Below, in pieces: positions 9,716-21,423 of a DNA stretch of 64,000 nucleotides. The stretch lies in assembly GCA_965644295.1 (NCBI GenBank), contig CBFFRP010000074.1, positions 123,140 through 187,139 of the forward strand, in the 5' to 3' direction. The position numbers and the translations under genes were made by a program. This stretch comes from Paraphysomonas bandaiensis. Lineage: Eukaryota > Chrysophyceae. The notes under the pieces were generated by a model, which did not search any database, was not told the origin of the DNA, and worked only from the letters and a program-made list of their open reading frames with translations. Within the stretch, counting starts at the first letter, position 1. Every line of letters starts with the position of its first letter.

Positions 9716-12442
9716 CTATCTGTCACTCGAATCAAGAATTTCTTTTGTCGCATTTTCTAAGCTGGATATCATGTCCATGATATTCCCTTTGGGTAATACT
9801 TGATCCGAAATGCCTGTACCATCGCTAGCACCTAAATCATCTTCATTACAGCTGCTTTCTAGAAGTTCGTTTTGTGCTCTGGATTCCATGGTCTTCCTGC
9901 ACAGCTCATCTCTTTCGCTATTTTTAGGACGCTTATGCACATTACCTTTCTTCGGTACTTTCACTTCTCGTTTTCTCTTTCTGAAACTTCCAACTTCACT
10001 AAGTTCTTCCTGTGCAGCCTCATCATCCATTACTTCTCTGGTGGCCGCTTCAAGCTGGTCTAATATACTCAACGAATCACCATTCCTGTTGCCAGATAAT
10101 TCCTGTGGGGTTGTTTGCGCAGTGAGCAGACGGACGGATGATTCAGTGGGGAGCATACTGGTGGTCGAGCTGTTACCTACACTGCGCGAAAACTCACCCA
10201 TTACTTCCTGGGTACTTCTCTCAAGCGCCTCCAACACATCACCACCACCCATACTCGCTGGTGCAACAAATGCGTGAGATGCTTTTGGCGCTCTATCACT
10301 AGGTGTGTTCGAGGTAGTACGACGTTTACTCTTCCCAGGTGCTCCTGTGCGAGTCTTTTTCTGCTTCTGAGCACGCGATGAAGGACGTTGGTTATCAGTG
10401 AATTCTTCTGATGGACTAACTCCCTCCCGCACAGCCTCATCATCCATTACTTCTCTGGTGGCCGCTTCAAGCTGGTCTAATATACTCAACGAATCACCAT
10501 TCCTGTTGCCAGATAATTCCTGTGGGGTTGTTTGCGCAGTGAGCAGACGGACGGATGATTCAGTGGGGAGCATACTGGTGGTCGAGCTGTTACCTACACT
10601 GCGCGAAAACTCACCCATTACTTCCTGGGTACTTCTCTCAAGCGCCTCCAACACATCACCACCACCCATACTCGCTGGTGCAACAAATGCGTGAGATGCT
10701 TTTGGCGCTCTATCACTAGGTGTGTTCGAGGTAGTACGACGTTTACTCTTCCCAGGTGCTCCTGTGCGAGTCTTTTTCTGCTTCTGAGCACGCGATGAAG
10801 GACGTTGGTTATCAGTGAATTCTTTTGATGGACTAACTCCCTCCCGCACAGCCTCATCATCCATTACTTCTCTGGTGGCCGCTTCAAGCTGGTCTAATAT
10901 ACTCAACGAATCACCATTCCTGTTGCCAGATAATTCCTGTGGGGTTGTTTGCGCAGTGAGCAGACGGACGGATGATTCAGTGGGGAGCATACTGGTGGTC
11001 GAGCTGTTACCTACACTGCGCGAAAACTCACCCATTACTTCCTGGGTACTTCTCTCAAGCGCCTCCAACACATCACCACCACCCATACTCGCTGGTGCAA
11101 CAAATGCGTGAGATGCTTTTGGCGCTCTATCACTAGGTGTGTTCGAGGTAGTACGACGTTTACTCTTCCCAGGTGCTCCTGTGCGAGTCTTTTTCTGCTT
11201 CTGAGCACGCGATGAAGGACGTTGGTTATCAGTGAATTCTTCTGATGGACTAACTCCCTCCTGTACAGCTTCATCACCCATTACTTCTCTGGTGGCCGCT
11301 TCAAGCTGGTCTAATATTCCCACACCGCTTAATTCACTCTTACCTTTGGGGCTGTCAGCTTTTGACCCTCGATTAGTGTGTGAGCTTTTCTTGGTTGCCT
11401 TGTTTCTAGTAGGAGGTGTAGTATGAATATTTACATTCTCTACCCACCTATTACTCTCATGTGTTGGGGAAATTGATTGCGATTGCTCTAGAACTTCCAG
11501 AGTACTTTTTTCTAGAGCCTCGAGAAATCCTATAGAACCTTCACTGTTAGCAGTGGCTGCAGTTTGAAGATCTTGGGTTTCTAACAAATTTTGAGGGTTC
11601 TTAGTACTGGTGTTATCTGAATTAGTATTCGAACCAAATAGGAACTCTCTCACACTTTCGTCCATTGTGGCAGGAAGGTTCAATCCTCCACCCTCGTCAT
11701 GTGCAGAACTCACAGGACATCGAGGAACCTTAAACCCTTCTCCTGTAGTGCTATCAGGACTACTTTCCACTATACTCGCCACCTGCTTCGAATTCTCTTT
11801 TATGTACTCGACATTACTCAATAACTCGCTGATATCTGGTCTCAATTGCGTGCGAACTCTCAGCAATGTGGCCACTCTATACAAGGAAGGACCGCCAGTA
11901 TAAGCAGCAAAGTGAAATGCACTAGAATTAAGGAGTTTATGAAAAATACTGGATGCATGATACCCCAGGCCATTTCGAAATACATCTATCTGCTCATATG
12001 CAACAAGTAGCTCTGCCCAGATCTCTGGTGACACCCGAATTTTAATGTTCTGATGACATTGTTGGCGAGTGAAATATAGCGTGTATAACGTGTAGAAAAC
12101 GCCAATATTCCATATTAATTTACCAATCCTAACATCATATTCATCTAAGAGGCCAGTGGGACATGTGTGTAACAAGTCCAGTGCTGTATTCAATGATTAT
12201 ATACGTCTATTAGTAACAATTCATAACTTACCACATTGAAATAAACACTGTATAAAGAGATTAGAATCAGCACGATTAGGGCATAAGTGGTGGATTTCAG
12301 ATAACCCTAGTTCAACCCATACAGTTTTAAACCCTGGAAACTGAAGATTTCTAGAGGATATAAATCTAGATAGAAGGGATGTGAGATCTTCAGTTATGGC
12401 ATCCCTTATGACACTAGTCTCTTGAGTTGGCCACACTTGCAT
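9716..12442 (-). CDS. SNAPC1: snRNA-activating protein complex subunit SNAPC1 (SNAP43-like) with a repeated C-terminal tail
   Basis: Exons 12442-12232 and 12183-9716, joined in phase 1, give 892 residues. The first about 180 residues match the SNAP43 family in order: a leading helix with LTSLLSRF, then FKTVWVELGLSEIH, GVFYTLYTLYFTRQ, KIRVSPEIWAELL and a closing SSIFHKLLNSSAFHFAA. In other eukaryotes this subunit helps SNAPc bind the proximal element of snRNA promoters. The remaining about 700 residues are low-complexity and charged, and hold three nearly identical 139-residue repeats. Within the tail a short motif, [LI]xxLEx[AS]TxE[VI][ML], appears nine times. Known SNAPC1 proteins are much shorter (human about 370 residues), so the repeat array is an expansion of the tail. 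It is divergent from RNASEH2B, 420 bp away. Confidence 0.8.
10021..11320. repeat. Three 417-bp direct repeats inside SNAPC1
   Basis: Units start at 10021, 10438 and 10855, exactly 417 bp apart, with a partial fourth from 11272 to about 11320. The units are almost identical; a visible difference is TTCTTCTGATGG against TTCTTTTGATGG. Each unit keeps the frame and codes for 139 residues. The near identity argues for recent unequal exchange or gene conversion. Confidence 0.92.
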
Positions 12443-12862
12443 TGGGACATTAGTAGGAAATGTCTGTTATATAAATCATGTTTGGTTGATAGTGATGTAA
12501 GTATGTGTGTATGTATATATATGTGTCTTGAAATTTGAACACATACACATCTTACATATACATATACATATATATACATACACTGTACACTATATCCATG
12601 TGTGTATGTATATACAGGAGAGCATGAAATATCCCTCAACCAATAATTTCTGTGTACTATTTTTAGGAATTTATATAAATATTCCCTATATTCTGTAATC
12701 TAAGATATGATTTTATAAGAAATCCTTAAAATTTAAGATATTAGTACTATAAATATCCCAGATATTCTACACAACTATATAACATACATCAACTCACTCT
12801 AGCAACCTTAACACACTCCACTCCTACTCTATCAAACACACTATCTATCTATCATTGATATC
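12443..12862. promoter_or_regulatory. Shared upstream region of SNAPC1 and RNASEH2B
   Basis: The 420 bp between two divergent start codons holds long runs of alternating TA/TG (12500-12620). The GTACAGCAGTAC word of other promoters is absent. Shared control is likely only because of the spacing. Confidence 0.4.
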
Positions 12863-13931
12863 ATGCAATCAGCTGTTCTTATTATTAGTAATAATTCTAT
12901 TACTACTAACTCATATTTAAACCTCATCACTCTACCTCATCCCAAGTATGGCCCAATAGAGTTCTTAGACTGCGATGGGACACTATATGAGATACAATCA
13001 ACACAACCTCGTAAATATGGTAGTTGGTTTATTAATCAAAGAATTTTATCAGATTCTTCTCATATTATTGCAACTAAAATTGATCCAAAGTATTTAATAT
13101 TACCATATTTAGAATCATCTGGACAGAGATATAGTCCACTCAGTCAGATTGTTGTTCCTGTTGAAGGATGTGAACGTATCAATCTTGATAAATGTACTAC
13201 TTGGAATTTAGAAGATATGTGTGATGTGAATGATAAATTGGGAGATGATATGATTTTGTATCGCTTCAATGCGGACAAAGCATTAGCGTGGCTAACGAAC
13301 AGAGTTAATAAAACTGCATCAGTTTTACGCAAGCGACGGATTGCCCAACTATCGAAGAGTTTAACTGTGAGCACGTTTGACAGTTCCGTTCAATCCGGAA
13401 AATCAAATGGTATATCAGCGACTACAAGGGAGAACGGTGGTAAACTATTGTTGCTGTGTTTTACTACATTTCTAAATATGTTGTAGAATCAGTTACTGAG
13501 GAGGACATACGGACAGCACTGAGTATAGTCACCGATTACTTGACAGATAGTATGGCCGCACGCCTCTTGGAAAGTTTTAATGTAACCGAGGAAAGTATCG
13601 CACCTAAGCCTAGTTCTATGAAGCGCAAGGCAGACTGGGAAACTGCTCTTGAGGTATGCCTACGTATATCTTCTACATCTGCGTTTTCACAGTTGCAATA
13701 TCTGGGCAGGTGGAAAAAGAAACAATGTCATACACTGCTAGTGTCACAACAACATCGATTACTACTGTCTCCCAAATAAACAACGTAAGCTAGTTTTCTT
13801 TCTCAACAATTGTTCTTATCGTCTATCAGGGAAATAAGGCGGGATCGGCTCCTCCAAAGAGTACAGGAAAGTTATCGAAACCCCCAATGAAAGGAGTACG
13901 AAGTATAACTAGTTTTTTTGCGAAGAAGTAG
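12863..13931 (+). CDS. RNASEH2B: Ribonuclease H2 subunit B
   Basis: Exons 12863-13439, 13487-13653, 13710-13784 and 13830-13931 give 306 residues, close to the human length of 312. The N-terminal part holds the family pattern: LPHPKYGPIEFLDCDGTLYE, GSWFINQ..L, DPKYLILPYLE and later LAWLTNRVNKTASVL. This non-catalytic subunit joins RNase H2A and H2C in the nucleus, where the complex removes ribonucleotides and RNA from DNA. The C-terminus, GVRSITSFFAKK, is a PCNA-binding (PIP-box-like) peptide: hydrophobic residue, two spacers, then FF. That agrees with the PIP box known at the C-terminus of vertebrate RNASEH2B. All four exons are needed to reach it, which supports the gene model. Introns are 45-56 bp. 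Confidence 0.85.
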
Positions 13932-14517
13932 TTTCTAATGTTATTGTCCCGTGCGTGTTAATAAATATGAAAAGATAAATAGTACACTGTGTGCCATTCG
14001 TTAATGTAAGAAATGATGTAAGAAAATACGTCTTCTGTTCAAACTGTTGGGGGTGAAATTATTCTGCATAATGATGTATATTGAATCCAAAATTATTATT
14101 CTCAAAAATTATTTTCGTGTGGAAATAGATATGGATATACGTAACGCCAAACGACCTCATAGAGTGAAATGATTGTCAAGAAGAGGACAATGCTCGCGGT
14201 GAACGCAGAAACAACAAAGTATACCCATTCTTTTAATAGCGCGTAATATGTGAAGTGGAACTTACTATACCCCGACTCAATAGATGAATAAAATTATTGA
14301 TTACAAAATTAAAAATACATTACATAAATCTATTACTTTTCCTGAAAAAAGTACTACCAACAACTATGCACACGTAAGACACATAGTGTAACGGCACAGA
14401 AAACACTTCACAATACGTCAAGGGATTTCAGTTCTACATAATATACCCAGGAGGACCTGACTACATAATTCCGCGATCAGTGTATGTGAACGCGTGATTA
14501 TACAGTTCAGCTAACAC
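13932..14517. other. Gene-free stretch between convergent genes
   Basis: About 590 bp between the ends of RNASEH2B and the channel gene. It should contain both 3' untranslated regions. I see no open frame, RNA gene or repeat. Confidence 0.5.
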
Positions 14518-17500
14518 TCAACCAGTAGCGTCATCCACACTGGTGTTACTATCTCGGCGTGACTTTGGTCGCACATATTCTATTGGGGGTAACCGTTTTG
14601 AAGTCACCGATCCACGCAGAGCCCCACCATCGCCAGAATCTGTCACGTCATGCGCGTCAACACCACTGAGTGAGGAATTGACAGCATTAGATTCGTGTGC
14701 ACTGTCGACAGAGTTCAAACGGCATCTAAACTCATCACCATCTCCATGGGGCTCCATTATACTAACACTTTCCTTTTCCTTAACTGGCGGGGAATTGGCT
14801 TCACATGAAGTCATATTTGCCTCTCCTTCAACCGTATCGTCAAACCTGGTGACATCGACATATGTTGCATTTTTTTCGCTTTGCGTATTCTCGATCTCTT
14901 TACCAGTTGCTTCATTATCCTCATCTTCCGTCTTCTCTACTGCTTTTTCATCAACCCGCACGTCATTCCACCCCGATTTCACTCCTGCTAATGAATCCGC
15001 ACTGCGAAGGCGTTTCACACATCGTTCGATTGTATCCTGGCGTTCAGCATCCACATCGTTAGTATCGCCAATTGATGCAGATTGTTTTCCTTCAGCGATG
15101 TGCTCTTCCTGTTTTCTACCTTCCTGCTTGCGCCTCATCTGAAACTCCGAATCTCCCTTAAGTAGGGTTAGATTTCTTGATCGTCTTCTCTCCTCCGCAA
15201 CTTCGAGCTCCCCTTTCAGGGCATCATCACTCCCGTCATGTATCTTCACTTTCGGGCGCTCAAAAGACCCCAATGAGCTCATGCGTCGAAGGGCCTTTGT
15301 GGCACCGTTAAGAATACCAGAATTTTGTTGCGATCTTCTGAGTGCGCTGCTATCTTCAGTGTCTTTGCTTCCTACCTTACGAACCGCCTTTTTGAACTTT
15401 ATTCCCAGTTTCGAAGGAGTCTTTTCAAGGCTAAGCTTTTCAATGTTCTTCTTGTATGCAACCCCAATCAAGTTTATTAGCTCGAGGAATTCTGCAAAAT
15501 CTATCTGCCCGGACGAGTCTCTATCCACCTACACACACAGCCGTTATATCAAAACCGTGAATGATATATCGAAGCTATATATGCAGAGTCGTCAGCGCAC
15601 CATCATGAAAAGTGAGAATTGATCAGTTTCTTCTACCGACACAATTTCTAGAACAGGCTTGAGCTCCGTCATCTGTGAAAAAAGACATGTAACAAGTAGG
15701 TTTCTCATTAGATAATTTTCTTACGGTTAGTTTCCCATTTTGCCCGATGTCAATCAAGTCAAAAATCTCTAGAAGATTGTCAATAGTTGTGTCTCGTATA
15801 TTATGCTCTTTCTGGTTTTTCTTCACTTTCTCCCAAACCTCTTTCTCTTCCTTTATGCCTTCCTTAAGAAGATCCATCGAGGTAATAATAATACCAACGA
15901 AGAGCGACATCAGTACCATCACACCGAATATAACAAAAACAAAAAAGTACCTACGGGTAGGTTAATATTAGAACAAGTGGCACAAGACAAAACTGCAGAA
16001 CAGAACATTCAACTTACGCAGCTGCAAACCAGCCAAGTCCAACAGGCTCATTGCACTGAGAGTCATAATACTCTTCTCCCGAGTCATATCCGTAATAGTC
16101 GCAACCATACATATTGATACGAGCAGTCTCTGACCAATCGTCTAGCGAACACACCTACCAACAAGGACAAATATGTAAGTGTCGAGTCAATCCTACAAGT
16201 TATTGTACTACCCGAAACAGAGTCACAAATGCATAAAAGAGATTTCCAAAGTGCACAGGATCATTCGAACGAAAGAGTAACACCCCAGCGATGGCAAAAT
16301 GGAAGAAAAATATCAACATGAGCATAATCACATACACTAGGGCCTTAGCAGACGATGCTATGGCTTGCATGATTACGTTCAAATCAGCAATCCAATTTAA
16401 TAATCGAAGCAGTCTTAATATTCTGAGCACACGTAATAGGCCTACCAAACGAAAATATGAGTCACATACAACATCAACACTGAAATACTGTCAGTACCTA
16501 AGTATTTATCTCCCGGAAGACCGTTGGTGAAAATAGGGGCCCAAGTGGTAAGTACAAGCACACTGTCGAAAGAATTCCAACGGTCGTTAAAATAAGTCTT
16601 CACAGCAGGGTACGCCGCTAGCATTTTAAAGCATATATCCAATGAAAAGTACACCTGTAGTACAATCTGAACAATTTGTAGGCGTTGACTACCATTATAT
16701 TCTGGACGCTCCACCGTTACAATTTCAAGCATTGCAGCAAAAAACACAACTGATGCGAGAAGATTTTTATAGTATTTGTTCCCTGTAAGGTTTCGAGCAT
16801 ACACACTGTTCTTTTTTATGTCGCGTATATCGAACTCCGAGCAAAATTGCTTCGCAAGAGAATATGATTCCTTACGAAAGAGAGACTGCCGACAGTCACC
16901 AGGTTTCATCTTTATAGATGTCTCCTTGGCAGACTGTGCTCTCAACTGCTGCCTCGCATATTTTTCATTCTCACTCCACACTTGCTTCATTAGTAGTAAC
17001 AACATATCAGGGTCTGTAATGAGGGAGTTATCTTGCTTGCCCGTACTGAGAAGCGAGGCCGTCCTGCTAACCGATTGGTTGCCTTGTATTTCTCTAGCTA
17101 AATCTTCCTTCTCAAGAGTACTCAGGCGATCGTTAATTCCTGCCGTCACAGCCGCAACAGTGAGCGAGACTAATATGAACCCACACAGTAAAATAAAAGA
17201 TATAAATATGACAGTTGAAAGGACAGGGTTTCCTTGAGGTTCTGTGCACACAGGAAGATAAAGTGTTCCATATCTCTCTATGGTGCGTGGCAAATCAGTT
17301 GCGTTGCGGTCGACATATTGACTTGGATATGAATCGCACCCGTAGAAGTTGACATACATGATCACGCCCCAATTCTACGAAGAATAACAGTGTAAAATAA
17401 CGTATACGTGATTTACAAGTCATGATGTGCTGCATGTACAATTACGGTTGGGACGTACATCAAGTGTAGCCATAAAGAACAGAGTCCAAAGGCTCATTGC

Positions 17501-18482
17501 AATAGAACCGAAGTGAAAAGGGTCATTGGCGCCAAAGACAGTCATCGCCACCGCCGCATATATAAAGAAGACAAGAGTGAGGAGCAACCAGGTGGACATT
17601 AATGAACGTATGCCCAGGGAAATCCCGCTCTGAGGCATACACAAAACACATTACAAATGATCGAGAATGCACATATCAAACAGTTAGCTAGGTGCTAATA
17701 ACTTGCCATCATATGATAAAAAATCACACATACACACCACTCACCACGAGTACATCAATATGTGGTACATTTTCCAGTGCAAATGTAGATATTAGGAGCA
17801 CCCTAACTAGTCTACACCAGTCTCCGTGAACCGTGGATCCGAGAGCTAGACTCAGTGAGCTAATAGCCACATCAAGAAGACCAGAACTTCGTAAAAACTC
17901 TCCTGTGTGAGCTTTAGATCCAAATAATCGTTTAACACGAAGTTTGGCGAATACTGCGACAAACTTCAGAGCACCCAAGATAATGAAGTACACATCAATT
18001 ATGATTTCCATTATAGCTATCACAGAATGAACATCATCGCTCAACCCAGATGAGGCTATCATAGAAAGAGTAATAAAGGCTATAGCTATTGCTGCAGCCC
18101 GTGAGACACGAATAGCATAGCTCTCGAGTATGTTGTGGGCTGTGCCAGATGCAGCCATCACATATGCAAACACTAAACGACGAAAGTATGGCGAAGTAGA
18201 CAAATCAAAACCTGAGCTCATTGTTGAATCATTTGAGTCATCTCGACTAATAAATTTCCTTATAAAACTCCCATTAGTGGTGGATCTTGACAATGCTGGG
18301 TTTATCTTGCTACTGCTGGTCTGATACTTCAGACTTTGATCTGGAGTTAGATTCGCTCTTCGGATACGATTTGCTGTATGAAATATACTGTGTTTTTTCT
18401 GTCTTGCCATTAATTTTTGTCTCTGTTGAGCAGCTTGAGTTATAAGCTCAGAGAAATTAGGACGGTGTTTCACTACAGGCAT
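14518..18482 (-). CDS. Two-domain voltage-gated-type cation channel with C-terminal EF-hands
   Basis: Exons: 18482-17745, 17629-17459, 17374-16498, 16441-16212, 16154-16018, 15950-15725, 15672-15637, 15528-14518; 1,141 residues with exact phase. Two six-helix repeats are visible. Each pore has NDPxHFGxxxxxxxTLF followed by ATLDNW (first) or CSLDDW (second), and a few residues later YGCDSYP or YGCDYYG. S4 of the second repeat, LLRVLRILRLLRLL, has regularly spaced arginines; S4 of the first has few. After the last S6 come two EF-hand-like loops, DLIDIGQNGKLTMTEL and VDRDSSGQIDFAEF, partly encoded by a 36-bp exon. The last about 300 residues are charged and probably disordered. Plant-type two-pore channels carry EF-hands between the repeats, so the order here is different. 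Ion selectivity cannot be read safely; acidic filter residues suggest calcium or sodium. Confidence 0.85.
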
Positions 18483-19321
18483 TTCTATGTATATCAGAGT
18501 CTGTTAATCCGTATATAAGTCATGTGTGATATGGCTGTTAATAAGATCTTTCCATCTAACATGAATGATATTATCATCAATCAATCTGGATATTAAATCA
18601 TATCCCTTTGATGTGTATGTATTGGATAGTATGGGCAGCAGTGTCGAGAATTGATTACATTGGATGGAATGGGTGTGTCCAGAGTGGTATACATGTGTAT
18701 ATATATACAGCACATTATACATTACAAGATGGTTCATATATTCTAGAGCCGAAAACTCTATGATTTTAAGGTTAAAAGTTAAGGAAATTATAAAAATATT
18801 AGGTATTTATAAGAGGTGACGGTTACATGAGAAATATGAGGGTTTTTTAGTGAGATGAAGTTGAGATTTTACATACTGTATATACGATATATAGTCGTAC
18901 AATATCGTCTGTAGTCGTCATATATTCCCTCATATATACCTCCGTAATCCGTAATCCGTAATCTGTAGCAATAGGACTCTGTAGTACAGTGTATACATAT
19001 TATTGTATTCTGATCCCCAGGCTATGTGAGCCAATTGTTTCCTACTCCATCGCCGAGGTATGTCCTATACCCAGCTGTACATGTACAGCAGTACATTTAT
19101 GTATAGGCATAGCGGTATAGTGTCCTCATATACTGGTCTACCAGTACACAGATATCATATCATCCAATCATCGCTCATCTATCTCCACACATATATATAT
19201 GCAACCATACATATGATTTCTACAAAATAATGTTTGCATATTATCCTCAAGTGTTAGTTTATATAACTGCACGATATTCCTGTGCAATATTTTGTTCTTG
19301 AGGTGATTGCTTCAAGGCATT
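18483..19321. promoter_or_regulatory. Shared upstream region of the channel and POT genes, with one GTACAGCAGTAC
   Basis: The region separates two divergent starts. GTACAGCAGTAC lies at 19083-19094, overlapping a TGTACATGTACA palindrome. Near 18945 the heptamer CCGTAAT occurs three times in tandem (the last altered). No coding frame is convincing. Confidence 0.4.
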
Positions 19322-21423
19322 ATGAGTGACCCATTGATCCAAAAGGAATACCTCAGTGATGCGAACAGACCATCTGTGCTCAAGACAGTTGCATCTTATA
19401 TCATTGTTACAGAGTTCTGTGAGCGTCTTGCATATTATGGGTTTGCCGGCTCATTGGTTCTTTTTTTTGAGACCAAAATGAACCTTTCGAATGAAGATTC
19501 AGTTAATCAGTTCTATTTATGGAATGGATTTGTGTACGTGACACCACTGCTTGGCGGTTACATTGCCGATACATATTTAGGCAGATACAAGACTATTCTT
19601 ATATTTTCCGTTGCATACTTAGTGGGGTTGTGTTTGTTCGTATTTGGAGCCATTCCAGGAGCCATCCAAGCTGCTGTAGTGTTTTCTGCCATGTACATTA
19701 TCGCCCTTGCCGCTGGAGGAATAAAACCTAATGTTTCGACAATGGGTGCCGATCAGTTTGATATACGATACAAACAAGATGAAAAAGAAGCGGGACAATT
19801 TTTCTCATACTTTTACTGGTCTATCAATCTCGGTGCGCTGGGTGCGTATACCCTGGTAGCCTACATATGCCAATACGGCTTGCCGGGATTGGGTGGAGAG
19901 CCTTGGGGATTTTTTGTCGGATACCTTATCCCTACTGTGATGATGGCCATCGGAATCGCCATATTTATCTACGGGTCGCCAAGGTACAAGAAGAACCCTC
20001 CTCACGGAAGCATGATTAGCATCGCTAGTGGAATCCTTTATGAGGGTTGGACTCGCCCTGCGCTTCCGTCCTCATCTCACTGGTTGGATAAAAGTTCTCG
20101 AGAATTTGGTGGCAGCTTTGCAACGGAAGACGTGGAGGGCATGAAATACATGATGAAGCTTGTTCCATATCTCGGTGTCATGATCCCATTCTGGGGAATA
20201 TATGGTCAAACCAAGACGGCTTTCCAGATTCAAGGATGTCAGATGAATCTTTATGTGGGCGACTTTCAACTTCCGGTGTCTGCGATGAATATATTTAACA
20301 ACGTCACCATCCTATGTCTTGTTCCGTTCTTCGATCAGGTGCTATATCCATACCTGAAGAAAACCAGGGGAATAGTTCCCTCTATGCTTACGAAAATAGG
20401 TGTGGGTTTTATATTGGCCGTAAGTGCAATGGTGGTTGCGGGACTTGTGGAGATGTACAGACTAAAAGAAGCTCCAGAGGCTGCCGATTATTCTTCACAT
20501 AGCGCCCGAGATAACATATCTCCATGCAGAGATATCTATAACTATAACCCGCATAAATATCAAGCCTGGTATGATGGTGAGTAAAACCGCCCCTTTGTGG
20601 ATGATTGTAACAATAAAGTATTTCCAATATTCTTATTCCGGTTTTTCTTATATGCATGCTGCAGGTGACGAGGACGATAAACCCACAAACTGCCATACCA
20701 ACTGTCACACCATTGTCAATGGGACCCTCTCCTTGGACTGCATTGAATGCGATGACATCCCTCAGATGTCCGATGTGTCGATATTCTGGCAGGTACACAC
20801 CCTTCTTATATTGCTGTAGTATGTATATATCTCGTGTTCTCTAATTGTGATATAATCATTTATGTCAGATACCCCAGTTTGTGCTGATAGGAGTGGCTGA
20901 GATTTTCGCTTCTATCACCTCTTTGGAGTTTTTCTACTCTCAAGTAAGTTGCATACCTCGCCATATAGTCTCCTTTTGATCTATGCCCTTTGACTTCTCC
21001 GCATAGGCCCCCAGTCAAATGCGATCTGTTTCTCAAGCTTCCAATTTGTTCACGAACGCCCTTGGATCTTGGTTGACCATCCCTCTGACGCTGCTGGTAA
21101 ATATACAATCCAACAACGAGTGGGTTGCCTCTAATGTAGACGAGGGACACCTGGACTGGTACTTCTTCCTGCTGGCGGGACTCATGCTCTTGGCTCAAAT
21201 TATTTTTGCGTACATGTCGGCTGGATACCAGTATGCAGACCCCACGGTGTTGGCTGAACTTTCTGCGGCAGTGCAGCGCAGTGACTCGAAGCTGCGAGGA
21301 CAGTCTGCGGACGGTGATTACGGTGCTCGTAAGCATCTGATAGCGGCTCAGCTAGAAGGTGAAGAGCAGAATGAGGACGATGTGATCGTACCACTCATGA
21401 GGGAAGAGAGAGGGCGCATGTAG
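19322..21423 (+). CDS. Proton-dependent oligopeptide transporter (POT/SLC15 family)
   Basis: Exons 19322-20576, 20665-20792, 20869-20943 and 21007-21423 give 624 residues. The start ATG at 19322 is chosen because the in-frame sequence just upstream has no ATG. Family marks are ASYIIVTEFCERLAYYG (the ExxER-type motif of helix 1), GGYIADTYLGRY, GGIKPNVSTMGADQF and, in the C-terminal half, LEFFYSQAP. About 12 membrane helices are expected. Members import di- and tripeptides, or in some branches nitrate and other solutes, with protons. The long loop between residues about 400 and 460 is Cys/Asp-rich (CHTNCHT, CIECDD). The C-terminus is acidic (EGEEQNEDD). Substrate cannot be fixed from sequence alone. 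Confidence 0.88.

Noticed and set aside
9810-11903. Plus-strand and second minus-strand frames that repeat every 417 bp over SNAPC1
   Set aside because: They recur only because the DNA repeats. The SNAPC1 frame alone continues through the SNAP43 domain.
14543-15142. 199-residue plus-strand frame opposite the channel tail
   Set aside because: It is antisense to a Glu/Asp/Lys-rich disordered tail, which yields open Ser-rich shadows; no splice or start support.
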